Shown piece by piece: positions 24,501-35,737 of a DNA stretch of 64,000 nucleotides. The notes beneath the pieces were generated by a model. It did no database searches. It was not told the origin of the DNA and saw only the letters and a list, made by a program, of their open reading frames with translations. Location of the stretch: positions 1 to 64,000 of the forward strand of contig JADGJC010000060.1 of assembly GCA_027596075.1 (NCBI GenBank). The letters are read 5' to 3'. Source of the stretch: Rhizophlyctis rosea (lineage: Eukaryota; Chytridiomycota; Chytridiomycetes; Rhizophlyctidales; Rhizophlyctidaceae). A program made the position numbers and the translations under genes. Within the stretch, counting starts at the first letter, position 1. Every line of letters begins with the position of its first letter.

Positions 24501-26636
24501 ATGCCGGGGAAAAGGAAGGCAAAGGGGAAGCCTGCTAGTGGGGTGGGAGTGGGGGGAAGTGCTGATGGAGCGATTGTTGCAGTTTCGTTTCCAAGTGAAA
24601 CGGTTGCCGCTGGGGAAACAGCAGAGGTAGAGAGGGACGAGAGGAGCGGCGAGCGAGCGTGGAAGTCCGGCTCGATGGCAAGCTCTGCAAGATCAACGGC
24701 AGAGAACCCAGACCCTGCTGCAATGAATAAACCTCCGTCCACACCTGGAAGAACGCCAAATACTTCACCGTCGAAGCGCTCAGAGAATCGAAAAGCAACC
24801 AAACCTGCTCCCAATACCAGTTCTTCAACCTCAGATGTGTCGAAACTCACGAAGAAACCCGCTTGGAACTCCTCAACATCCGTGAACTCCAAACGCATGA
24901 AAGTTCCTGACGCTTCCGCCCCACCTGCTTCCGCCTCCCCATTCACAGCATCTTCAACCGCATCCCCAACGAAAGAAATACCAACCCTCTTTCCCTCATC
25001 ATCAACATCACCTTCTCCTTGCAGAACACCCTCATCGCCGAGTCTGACGAACTCCCGCATCTACGACCGCCCTCCGCGCCCGCACAACCTCACATCCTCC
25101 ATTCAACCACCACTCCCCCTCCACTCTCGCACTCCTACCAACAAACCTCCATCATCACATCTGTGCCACCAACATCATCATCAGACTCTCAAACAGCAAT
25201 GGGAAACCCTCATCACAACCCCCAACCCCACCGACCACGAAATGCGCAGCACACTCAAAAGGATGCGTCTAAAAGTCCTTTCCGATGGCCTTCCTGACAA
25301 TGCGTCGGCGCCGTCCTCATCTACTTCGAGATGCTCTCTGCGAGGCAAAGTGTGGAAGATCCTCCTGGGAGTTTACAGACTCTCCGCGCTGGATTACATC
25401 ACATTTATTGAGAAGGGGCCGAGTGAAGTGTGGGACAAGATCAAAAACGATACCTTCAGGACTTTTGCGAAGGATGTGGAGTTTCATGAGCGCGTTGGAG
25501 AGAGTGTCATTGCGCGGTTGTTGAATAGTTTTGTTTGGAAAGTCAAAGGTATAGTCCCTGCTAAAGATGGCCTCTGCAACCAAACCACTCGATGGAGTGC
25601 CAACCCTCAATGCCTCAATGCAGATCTTCCCCCTTCACGACTCCTAAACCTCAAATACTCCTACGTCCAAGGCATGAACGTACTTGCTGGGCCATTTCTC
25701 TACGTCATGCCGGAACTCGACGCGTTCTATTCGTTCATGCAGTTCATACAATGCACATGTCCGTTGTATGTACAGCCGCAGTTGGAGGGTGTACATTGTG
25801 GAGCTGAGGTGAGGCCTGTGATTCACCAGGCACCCGACTTGCAACGGCCAAGCTGACTTGATACTTCGGCTTTGTTTGGCATGCAGCTCATGGACCGGTG
25901 CATGCAAATCGTCGACCCGCAGCTCTATGAACACCTCAAAGCGAAACGACTGAACGCTAAGCTCTATGCTTTTCCGTGTGAGTAATCAGTACTTTGACCC
26001 TTTTAGGCACAAAGCACAAGTTTCTCAATCCCCACTGTCCGTTCTGATCCCATCTCTATCACGCCAATGTCTGGTTTAGCAATCATGACTCTCTCAGCTT
26101 GCACCCCCCCTTTGGAAGAAGTACTCCGATTATGGGACTTTTACATCGCTTTCGGGGTGCATTTGAACATTCTGTGCGTCATCGCCCAATTGACGCTGGT
26201 GAGAGATCAAATATTGAGGAGTGAAAGGTTCGTAATCGTGTTTTCACATAATTATTGTCCGTCTACGCTGTCATACATAAGTTTCGCACCATTTACACTT
26301 GTGTCATGGAAACACAGCCCGATGAAACTCCTCCGCTCGCTTCCCGCCATCCGCGCGCAAGAGATCATCTCAGTAACACTGCAGTTTGTGCCCCAATTGC
26401 CTGAGGAGCTATATGATATGCTCGTGAGGCATCCGTATGATCCGTTGATATATCAAGCGGTTGTTGCGGATCAGGATGGGGATGAGGAAGAGGCTGGTGT
26501 GAATAAAATTGGGGGTGGAATTAGTATGACATTGGGAGGGCATAGGGACAGTGGGGAAAGGACGGGCGAAGGTCGGAAAGGTGGGGAGGAGGATGAGGAA
26601 TTGGATGTGGATGGGGAGACTGAGCTGGTCATCTAG
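24501..26636 (+). CDS. BUB2: Bub2/Cdc16-type TBC-domain GTPase-activating protein
   Basis: Exons 24501-25548, 25624-25808, 25887-25977, 26080-26227, 26318-26636; 596 residues. Residues 1 to about 260 are Ser/Pro-rich and longer than in yeast Bub2. The TBC domain then shows SLRGKVWKILLGVYRL, YVQGMNVLAGPFLYVMPE, ALEGVHC-like QLEGVHCGAE, LMDRCMQIVDPQLYEHL, LSACTPPLEEVLRLWDF and SPMKLLRSLP. SACTPP...VLRLWDF and the YVQGMN box match Bub2 (budding yeast) and Cdc16 (fission yeast), the GAP for Tem1/Spg1 that restrains mitotic exit and septation. An acidic tail follows. A truncated copy of this gene lies at 30.5 kb. Confidence 0.9.
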
Positions 26637-27071
26637 GGTGCAATTTGGTGAAATGTCCAAGTGTATGTAAATGTTCAATGAGTATCTTAATATGAAATAC
26701 CAGAATTGCCCCGTTTCTTCGGGGACCCCTACCCACAAATAAGAGCTGTTTGCAATATCATCAGCGACTTTTCGCTGATGGCTAAATGGAAAAGTGTTCC
26801 GCAGCACAAATGTGCACTCATGGCCGATCCAGCCCATGAGATCTGCAGGAGTTTCTGCGAAGTGTACTTTTACAGACGCCATGCCATCATGGTACCTCAG
26901 GTTTCCCAATAGGAATTTATCTGGCGACCTCCAATCAAACAATGAAAAGAAGACAAAGATATAGCAACCGGCATCGACTTTCAAATGGAAGTGTATTCCT
27001 GAGCACTGATGTTCACATCATACCAACTTTTGCACATCATTTCCAATCACCGAACTCCTCGTCATGCGCCA
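26637..27071. other. Intergenic between convergent genes, nothing recognised
   Basis: 435 bases between the BUB2 stop and the F-box/LRR stop. No coding or structural signal noted. Confidence 0.5.
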
Positions 27072-28691
27072 TCACTCAAAAACGACTGCCGTGCCCTTCT
27101 TCAACAGCAGCTCCAAGATGCTGCCGGTTTCCCCGGCCACCTTCCCAACAGGCATACTCCCCGCCAAACTCGTCGCCGTCGTACCCGCCAAACTCGCCGC
27201 CGTACTTCCAGACACATTCCCTGCCGCCGCATTAGCCGTATTCCCATTCCCATTGCTAGCAGCCGATGACCCAACAACTTTGCCGGATTTCTTGGAAAGA
27301 ACGATTGTCCGTAGTGCGGGAAAGGTGAGGAAGGAGTCGAGTTTGTGCTCTGTATATGAACAGCTTCATCAGATGGTGCGATATTGGGATAACAAAGGAT
27401 TCACGTAACATGCCATCCCATGAGTGTTGTTTCATCACAACCAGAACCAAGTCCGGCAATGCCTTCAATGCCAAAAGTTCACTGATAGGTACTTCAATTT
27501 GGCTGATGTCGAGAGTGGTCAAACGGGGCAAGCCCTGGCAATGCTCCGAAACAATCCATTGTTCAAGCCGCGAACGTTGCACAGGTTCAACGTCCGTAAG
27601 GCCGGAAAAGACGCAACGCCTTCAAACAGCCCTTCTAGACGCGGCACTTCGGTTCCAATGACATTCACCGTTCCATTCAAGCTGAGGTCTTTGAGTGCGG
27701 AGAACTTTTTGAGGAACTGCGGGGAAGTTGTCAGTTATGGCTATGAAAAAGATTTTGAAACCAATATTTGCTTACAAGGAATGAACCTTCGCCCGAGCCA
27801 GCGATGTGCCGGACGTCGAACTTCCTCGCGGGCACCGCTTGCACTAATGGCACATCGTTCAATACAGCCGCCCTGAGCGCCGCCATATCCCTCGCAAAAT
27901 ACGCCGGATCCCGTTTCACAGACGGCTAAAAACAAAAATCATTAAGAAACTGCAGCAATGCGGATTGCATGTTGTTCCACCGTACCTTGGCAATTTTCCT
28001 CAGATGTTTGCATACTCTAGTCACCACCAGGTAGTCGCTGACCACGAGCTGTTTTCGCGTCAAGAACGTTCTTGAATGCTTTTTGAGCTGCACGACTTTG
28101 GCCTCCTCAGATGACGTTGTAGCGACGGGCTCAAGTTCCATTTTGTAGGACTCCAGTAGTAGATCGAAGATATAGCAAAGAAGTTCGTTGGGCAAATCAA
28201 CAAGGTTGAGACCGCCGACGTGCTCGCCAACCGCAGGAGGGACGAAGCAGCGTCTGCCCGCGTAAAGGAGGCGTAGACAGGACGGACAGAGAGAAAACCC
28301 CTTGCAGAATCCACGTCCAAGCCCAAGCCCGCTAAAAGCAGGACACTCTTTGTGGTTTCTATGGAGCGGACAAGCTAAAAAAACAAAGACGGTATCAGTG
28401 TCAGGAAGAAATGCGCAGTGACCATTTGCATTGAAACCCACGTTTTTCTCTGAAGGCGGCTTCCTGCCTTTGCAACTCCTTTCCTCGCTCCACTGCCTTC
28501 TTTTGTGTTTCTCTTTCCCGCGCCCGCGCCGCCTGACGCTGCCGTTCTTGCTTGCTTGCGGTTTGGTTTGCGATCTGATTCGCAGTTTTATCCTTGCGAC
28601 GGCCCATTTGAGTGAGAGATTCGAAGGTTGTGGGTTCTTTGCGGTGAATAGGAGATGCTCTTGTTGCTGATGCACTAATCTTACGCGCCAA
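27072..28691 (-). CDS. F-box / leucine-rich-repeat protein, with a one-base frame break
   Basis: On the minus strand, a charged N-terminus (MGRRKDKTANQIANQ...) is followed by a Cys/His patch ACPLHRNHKECPAFSG. The F-box follows: NLVDLPNELLCYIFDLLLES ... VTRVCKHLRKIAK at about 28200-28000. Exons with leucine-rich repeats come next (FSALKDLSLNGTV, FPALRTLNLCNV, LPRLTTLDISQIEV, FPALRTIVLSKKSG). The end is LLLKKGTAVVFE, with stop TGA at 27074-27072. F-box proteins recruit substrates to SCF ubiquitin ligases. Around 27525-27528 the frame shifts within a C4 run on the coding strand: the LRR continues only in the next frame. This is either an assembly error or a disabling mutation. The splice between the N-terminal exon and the Cys/His patch is also unclear. 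Confidence 0.7.
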
Positions 28692-30504
28692 CTGCTACCA
28701 CCGAAATCAGTGAATTACCATGAGGGAAGTGAATGTAGGAGAAGTGGTGGAAAAGCGGAGTTCTTACAGGTCACTAATTCTCCTCGGAATGAATCCAATG
28801 TTTTTTTGTTTGGAAGGTAATAAAGAATCGGCATTTTGAAGGTTCACTATGGTCACTTTGTACGTTATGGACAAAAAGGAAGGAACCTAGTTCATAGGCA
28901 ACTTTGGTGTGGTGAGGAAGGTGCGGGAACTGGACCCGCCGGTTCACTTTTTCGCGTTTCGAAGTGTTCAAGTGTTCCAGCACCCCAGTGTTCCGTGTCC
29001 ATGTCTTCCGGACATTGCTCACCGTTTTGTGGTTCATAAAATGGAGACTCCTTGTGTATGGATTGTGGCTTGTCGGCATTGGCGAGTTGGCTTGTTTGTG
29101 GCACTGTCATCATCCCACTGGATCCGGATTAGTGTGGGTTGTGACCAAGTCGTTTTTGCGTCATCACAGTTGTGACAGGCAGTCAAGAGTTCTATTACTT
29201 GTCGAAAGTGCAAATTTCGAACAATATCAATTGGTGTTGTTGAACACCTTGATTGACGCGTTACTTATTCAGGAGGTGCATACTAAGTTGCTCAACTTGC
29301 ACCATGACGCAGAAAAGGAAGCGGCGCGAGTTTCGTGGTGACAGTCCGGACCGTGTCTGAATTGGATATGCCACTGCATGAGTGTAATAGCCGTGAATGA
29401 CAAAATATCAGCAATCAACCAAGACATTGTTATCCATTTCCGACCGAAAGACTTTACTTCAACTTACCTCATCTGAGATCACCTTCAGTCATCAACCAAA
29501 GGAAAGATTATGCTTCAACGTGCCGAAGTGGATCGGCCAAAACCCAAGTTTACTTCGCTTCACTCTGACTCTGCCCCAGGAATACATCTGCTCCACCGAT
29601 GTTGATCAGTTCGTCGAGTCCATGCGTGCATGGCATGGACGGTTGGTTTCCGCACTTCCCTCACTTCCTTTTTGCGAAAGGTACTCGTTGCGTGGATCTC
29701 AGTATTCAATTATTCGATGTGTACCATAGCGGAGTCAGCATCCCTATGACAGTCATTACTGTCCATTCAGTCCGGGAGCCAGGTTACTTGCGAAAAGAAA
29801 GCGCGTTTATGAAACGTCACCCAGCGCCTAAAGGCCGTGCATTGCGGGTAAACCCAGAGACCAAGACTGCGAGGATAGTCGAGTCGGATTAACTTCTTCG
29901 CCCATGCATCGAGTCGGTAAGGAGACAAGGTCATTGATACCATTGGTGCGAGCTTCCGTCGTAAAGGTGCGGGGCTCATATCAGCTCTCGAACCTTTTTC
30001 GCCATCCAATCCTGCTTGGGGTTCACTGGCTTGACCCGGGATGGGGAGATTAGGTGCGGGGTTGGGTTGCTTCGTTTCCCGAGGTAAATTCCTCCATCAA
30101 GGAGCGTGCAAGCTGCGCGTTGTCCACAAGTACGTCTGCTGCAACCGCAAGCATCCAGCAACAAAGGCGATTGACTGTGCTCAGGGATTGTTCGGATGTC
30201 GAGAGCCGACGTTGAGGGTTGGGCATAGCAGAACTTGTCCGCGATGAGTCAAATGAACATCGGACCTTCGGGCAATCGAAGAAAGTATGCGAAGCGGTCA
30301 AGCAATCAGATGGGAGAAGGGCGTCGAAACAGGTAAGGTAGTTAAGAGAGGTATTTTGTGTTCGTGAAAGTATGTGTTGATGCCGGGATTGTTGAGAATT
30401 TTCCGGGATTCGATAACTCGTCGTTGGCGGGTCTGAGCAAGGTACAGGTTACAATCTAAATAGAGTGAAGCCATCCGCTATTTTTGTCCTTGCCAAGAAC
30501 GTCT
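28692..30504. other. Intergenic, 1.8 kb, contains one dispersed-repeat copy
   Basis: No gene recognised. Several short frames exist on both strands (for example plus 29397-29729), but the best lie inside the repeat described separately, whose second copy is full of stops. It looks like decayed DNA. Confidence 0.5.
29565..29960 (+). repeat. Dispersed repeat family 1, copy 1
   Basis: It shares ordered similarity with 32830-33200: ACTCGTTGCGTG.ATCTCA, CAGTCCGGGAGCC, GAAGGCCGTGCAT.GCG and a C/T-CGGTAA.GAG.CAAGG end. Both copies have the same orientation, about 3.3 kb apart. Copy 1 holds a 97-codon frame, but copy 2 has stops in every frame, so the original content is unclear. Confidence 0.75.
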
Positions 30505-31027
30505 GCGTTGTTTGATATATAGCTCATGGACCGATGCATGCAAATCGTTTACCCGCAGCTCTACAAACACCTCAAAGCGAAACGATTGGGCGCTAAGCTT
30601 TATGCTTTTCCATGTGAGCAATCAGTGCTTTGACCCATTCAACAACAGTCGAGCACGCTTTTGTCATTCTCACTGACCATTTTGATCCCATCCCTGTCAT
30701 GTCAATTACCCTTTCAGCAATCATGACTCTCTCAGCTTGCACGCCTCCGCCATCCGCGCGCAAGAGATCATCTCAATAACACTCCAGTTCGTCCCGCAAT
30801 TGCCTGAGGAGGTGTATGACATGCTCGTGCAGCATCCGTACGATCCTTTGATATATCAAGCCATTGTGGTGGAACGAGATGGGGATGAGGAAGATGGTGG
30901 GGTAAATAAAGTTGGTGGTGGGTTTGGCAGTAGGCTAGGGGGGCAGAAGCGTGGATGAAAGCCGGCATGGAGGGAAGGAGGAGGACGAGGACTGCGACGT
31001 GGATGGGCAGAGTGAGCTGGTTTCATA
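30505..31027 (+). pseudogene. Truncated duplicate of the BUB2 gene
   Basis: Near-identical to the last three exons of BUB2 at 25887-26636. LMDRCMQIV.PQLY.HLKAKRL is followed by the retained intron (GTGAGCAATCAGTGCTTTGACC). The start of the next exon (IMTLSACTP) then jumps directly to the final exon (AIRAQEIISITLQFVPQLPE). About 235 bases of the parent (26110-26344) are missing. Intron retention shows a DNA-level, not RNA-mediated, copy. It lacks the N-terminal two thirds and the catalytic part of the TBC domain, so it cannot encode a working GAP. Confidence 0.9.
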
Positions 31028-31227
31028 GCTCAGATGCATCCGGTGAGATGCATTTGTAAATAAGCATGCATCTCTCGAAGTGCAATTCGGAGTGATCAAG
31101 GTCCTAGGACGCACGATTTTGCTCCTGCGTGTTGCCATCTTTGACACCATATTCACCAAACCTAACAGCCATGTGTAACACATTGTATGTTGGATGACTA
31201 GATTCTATCTCACGCAATGAGGATACA

Positions 31228-32412
31228 TTAACGTTTATCAGGACCGGCTAGCGCTACACCAAAGATTGACAATGCCGCATACTCGCTGGTTTGCAAGTTT
31301 GGCACAAAGACGCAGCTATCAACTGGGGTTGCTGCTCCGCCAGTCTCGTCCCCAACACTACTCCCTATGCTACCCGCATCACTCCCTACACTACCCGCCT
31401 TTGCACCGCGTCCCTTGCCTTTCCCACCACTGGCCTTTGACTCCTTCTTCGTTCGTCTCCTGTGCTTATATTGGGTACTCCCTTCTCCTCCTCCCTCTCC
31501 TTCATCTGATTCACCCTCCCTCTTGGGCTTTGGTGAAGGCAATGGTGCTGGCGGTGGAGCTGCAGTATACCGCTTCCAGAGTGTTGATAGTTCGGTAGTG
31601 AGCGACCTAGCCTTATTGATCAACTGCTCCTGCTCGTCTGTAGTCCGCCAGATCCATGGAAATCCATTTAGTGCCGCGGATGCCTTAAACACGACAGGGG
31701 CGACCCATAGATTCGGGATGCTGACAACGCCAGGGGTGTTGAGGACACTGATGTAGGCAGGTTGCTCCAATTTGAATTCTCGGAGTGGCGACGGCATGAC
31801 GGATGAATGCGGGGTAGAGGAGGACGTTGATGTGACAGGTGAAGAGGTGGATGTATTATCGTATGGGAAGTAGGTGTTGTTTAGGGTTATTGTGATGTAG
31901 TTGGTGACCTGATACAATCATATCAATCGACAGTGTGAGAGAAGAACAAAAGCTATCTCATTACCGGCGGTATCACACGTGGACTACAAGTCCCACTTTC
32001 CTGATATTCTTTCTGCCGTTGTGCGAATTGGGTTTTCTCGGTAGCGATGAGAGTTTCGAGGTTGTGGAATGTTGGTAATAGCACCCAATTACCTAGGTCG
32101 AAACCTTTGTGACAGTTGGAACACAGTGTCACAAGGTTATGGATCTTCCGAGATTCGCCAGCAGTGATTAACTGAAGCTGATGCAATGACGTTATCTGTA
32201 GTTCAATTCGAGAAGGGTGATGAGAGAGGCGCCAGAATGGACAAAGTGGAAGTATTACCAACCCACTCCGGTCGCGCTTTGTCTGCGAGGTGCGCCGTCT
32301 CAAGACTGGAAGGTGATTTGCACCGCTTGCAACGGTCCCCGTCCCGGATGCGGACCGCTCTTCGAGTCGTTTCAGTGACGTCGGTTGATGTCGTTCTATC
32401 CGACCGGGCCAT
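31228..32412 (-). CDS. HNH-type nuclease-domain protein
   Basis: Exons 32412-32263, 32177-31965, 31908-31228; 347 residues. An early RDGDRCKRCKSPSSLETAHL and then LVTLCSNCHKGFDLGNWVLL form the paired CxxC and the His positions of a fungal HNH (HNH_2-like) nuclease fold. The intron between them is phase 0. The C-terminal half is Pro/Ser-rich, with a Lys/Arg block (KHRRRTKKESKASGGKGKGR) that could bind DNA or act as a nuclear signal. Such proteins are abundant in fungi and mostly of unknown role. It sits in the decayed 27-36 kb region. Confidence 0.75.
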
Positions 32413-33893
32413 GTCTTTTTCAATGTCAACAGCTGCAAGTTGTGGGAACTGGGGAACAAGGAAGGAGGTGTGGGGGCAGGCAATGTGAATGAACAGAGAG
32501 TATTGGATCGACCCGGCTGTGTGGCGCATTTCAGAAGCAAACCCGGGCCGTGAACTAGCTGGTGACCTTGGAATCAGTCGTTCTTTATTCTTTTTCAAAG
32601 ATTGCACTTAGCAACTGAAGTCAGAACGGTGTCTTCTGGTATGTCTTCTGGCATACAGAATTCACATATCTCATGTTGATACTGCAAAATCCAAGACACG
32701 TCAAAAGTATTGTTCGAGTTCAAATCCTGACGAACTAAGAAATCAGGACTTCATAGGGAGAAAAGCGCAGGGTAAATGATTATTACTGACAAACCAGTTA
32801 CATGCAAAAATTGGACCGTCATAAAACTATTGCCGGAATACACCCGCTTCAGCGACGTTGATTGATTCGTTGGCCCGTCGATGCAGGCATGGATTCGGGT
32901 GCTACACTCCTTTTGGCGAAAAAGAGCACTCGTTGCGTGCATCTCACTATTCAGGTTAATGGACGGGTAACGCGGAGTCGACGGTCCCATGATAGTCACT
33001 AGAATCTACTCAGTCCGGGAGCCCGTTTCAACAATGGTGCGTGCGAAAATAGAGCGCTTTGATGATGCGTCATCAGCGTCTGAAGGCCGTGCATGGCGAG
33101 TAAAGTTAGAGACTTAGGAACGCGAGGGTAATATCATCGAGAACTTCCCTTCTCTGCCTATGGATCAACTCGGTAATGAGGCAAGGCATTGTCTTTCATC
33201 TACTTGTCTCTTTCGATCGATTCTCAACTCCACCAGAAAGGAGATCAATATGCGAGACAATGGAGCACAGTCACTGCGCCACATCTTCCGAGTGCAACGG
33301 CCCCGTGGCAGGCCGTTGCCCGACAATGTCTCCCTAAACAAATGGAAAGGAAAGCCGGACCCCCCGACTGCAAGAGTCAGGAGGATTTCCCTCAGGCCCA
33401 CAATGCAAAATCCCACAGCCCACAAGGATTCAAAACGAAACCGGAGAGAATTCGAGTCTTCACAAACCCAAACCTCTCCAACAACCCATGAAGCGTATAA
33501 GCTTCCCCCCCGATACGAATACCGAAGGGAGTAGCGGCCCAATGAGTCAAATCCGACAGCCCACGTTAGTCCAACGGCGCAAGCAAGGGCACCGTACGCT
33601 GAGACAAAAGAGCAAGAAGGGGGATGCGGGTGGATGGGTCTGAATATGAATCTTTCTGTGTTGTGGTCTTTTGGAAGTGTGTGTTACCAGTCGGTGCAAA
33701 AAAAAAGATTTGTGTGGGTGATTATGTCAGAATTTCCAATGCCAAGTTATTTTGTGATCATGTCAGGGTTGAGTGGGACGCGTCAAGACTCCGACTCAAG
33801 CCCAAAGCTGCCCAGGGCTTTGACATACCGACATGTACATAGGTTTTGTGTAAGGTTTGGTGTCAAGAAGGCCAGGCGTGCAGCCGGAGCAGG
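32413..33893. other. Intergenic, 1.5 kb, contains second dispersed-repeat copy
   Basis: Apart from the repeat, only a 124-codon plus-strand frame (33160-33534) is seen, rich in Arg/Pro/Thr and without family character. I do not call it a gene. Confidence 0.5.
32830..33200 (+). repeat. Dispersed repeat family 1, copy 2
   Basis: Partner of 29565-29960 (see there). It is more decayed, with small insertions and deletions and stop codons in all frames. Confidence 0.75.
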
Positions 33894-35224
33894 TTAATTG
33901 CGGTGGTGCAAATGAGACCTTGACATCATCCTCAATTGTCCTCCACCTCTTCGGCTGCCACCGCCACTACCAGCCGTGCCGGACCCACTCCTCCCACTCG
34001 TCCCCCCACCCCCAGTAACCCGCTGATCAACCTCAACACACTTCTGCCCCAACGGGAAGTTCACACCGGCCTGATCGACGGAAATAGACAGCTGTTCCCA
34101 CCAAATCTGGGAATACCTCCGCGGCGTCCGATAATCAGCATCCAATACGGATAACTAAAAGAATTCAAACTCGCATCCTGCATTGCCACACCTGCAAAAT
34201 TGGGGTAGCTTTTTATTTAATACTACGCCTTTATTGTAGACTTTGACAGGGTCGATGTAAGTCCCCTACAGCAGCCTGCACCCATGGAGGGTTCGTGCCA
34301 GGATGGGAGGCCGACAAGGATGGGGATGGGTCGTGGGAGGGAGGAAGACCAGGATGTCCATTTTTGGAGGGTGGACCAGAAACCCGGGTTGTTTACACCC
34401 CAGCCGCAGATGTTGGGGGAGGCGGTGAAGCAGGGGGTTATGTAGTCGAAGGTGGTTGGGGTTGAGGTTAGAAGTGCCCCGGGGACGTACGGGCCAGGCC
34501 GAAAGGTTACATTGGGGAAGTCGCAGCGGGGTGTTGCTGGTAGGTGAGTGGGATGATGATGTGTGGGTTAGTTGGTAGAGCAGTAGGTCTGATTGAGTAG
34601 GGTAATTTACCAATGAGATAATAGGTCCTTGCACTGTCTCTCGACATGAGTTGTCGGAATTTCGTTACAAATGGGGTGTAATAAGGCTGTAATAACCATA
34701 CACATCGTTATTCCAAATATACACATCAACACCATCCAAGACCGCATCACCAAATGGGCGGTACGTCGTGGAGCCACCCAAGAATGTATCGAACACATTC
34801 GTGGCAGAAAGTGTGGCATTATCGGTCGAGAGAAGATAAACTGATGGGGCTATGTTGTGAAAACATCAGTACAAATCCTCAACCGGAAGGTCGAACGCGC
34901 CCCACCACCTACATATAGAAATCAAAAACTTCTTCCCCAACCCCTGACACACCTTCACATCCACCCCAACACCCACACAACTCAAACTCTCAAACCCATA
35001 CTTTGCCTCGGAGCTTGGATACGCCGCTCACTTATTCGTTGGGTACCTGCAATGGTAATTAATCCACCGCCGGGTTGCCCTTGATGTCAAAGTGGAGTGT
35101 CATGAATGACAGGTGGTAGATTGTGTGATTGGTGGTTTGGCAGAAGGTTGCGAGGGAGGGTTCTTGAAGAGAGGTGTCAGCGAATCGGGAGGAGGGGAGG
35201 TTTTGGCCCCAGTAGAGTTTCGAC
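33894..35224 (-). pseudogene. GH18 chitinase pseudogene
   Basis: On the minus strand, pieces in order match class III (plant/fungal-type) GH18 chitinase: KLYWGQNLPS, LATFCQTTNHTIYHLSFM, VDVKVCQGLGKKFLISI, LGGSTTYRPFGDAVLDGVD, SRDSARTYYLIG, CDFPNVTFRPGPYVPGALL, NICGWGVNNPGFWSTLQKW and ILVGLPSWHEPSMGAG. They are broken by at least three frame shifts (near 34670, 34270 and 34135) and in-frame stops. The catalytic DxxDxDxE reads DGVDVYIW at about 34713-34736, so the third Asp and the Glu acid are gone. A C-terminal Gly/Ser-rich tail (GGGGTSGRSGSG) remains. The enzyme would cleave chitin; this copy cannot. Confidence 0.88.
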
Positions 35225-35737
35225 AATGACTCCTCCAAAAGTCCAAAGGACTATTTCCGTTCAGACATGGAAATTGGTACCATGATGGATTTATAAATTT
35301 CTCCGACGGATGAAATGAGTTTGGTTTTCAATTACTTCGGTCGGACTGCAAAGTTAAGGGTCCACTCCACCTACTCCACCTCGCCTCGGGGTGATCGATT
35401 CTCCGATTCCCATCTTAAGTTAACTTTAGCAGCTCTCGGTGGGACTTCCAGGCGTTCAGGACGCGTCACGCGTCAACTTTTTGGTGGGCTTGAAGTTTCA
35501 AGTGCTTGACGTGTATTGTGTAGACCACTGGTGTATCAGTCCATTGTGCCCAGTTTTGTTCCCACGCCCTACGCACTCTTTGCACATCGACCCGACAAGC
35601 CCCACAGATTGACAGTAGCATAAGAGGAACGACACCCGTCTCAGTGGCACACCAGCAACTATCTCAGAAAGGGGCTAACTCATCCCGATACCGACACTTC
35701 TTAGTTCCCACCATCGTGACCCCACTTCACAGCCGCC
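35225..35737. other. Intergenic upstream of Het-C
   Basis: Holds the 5' remnant of the chitinase pseudogene and the Het-C promoter. Nothing else recognised. Confidence 0.5.
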
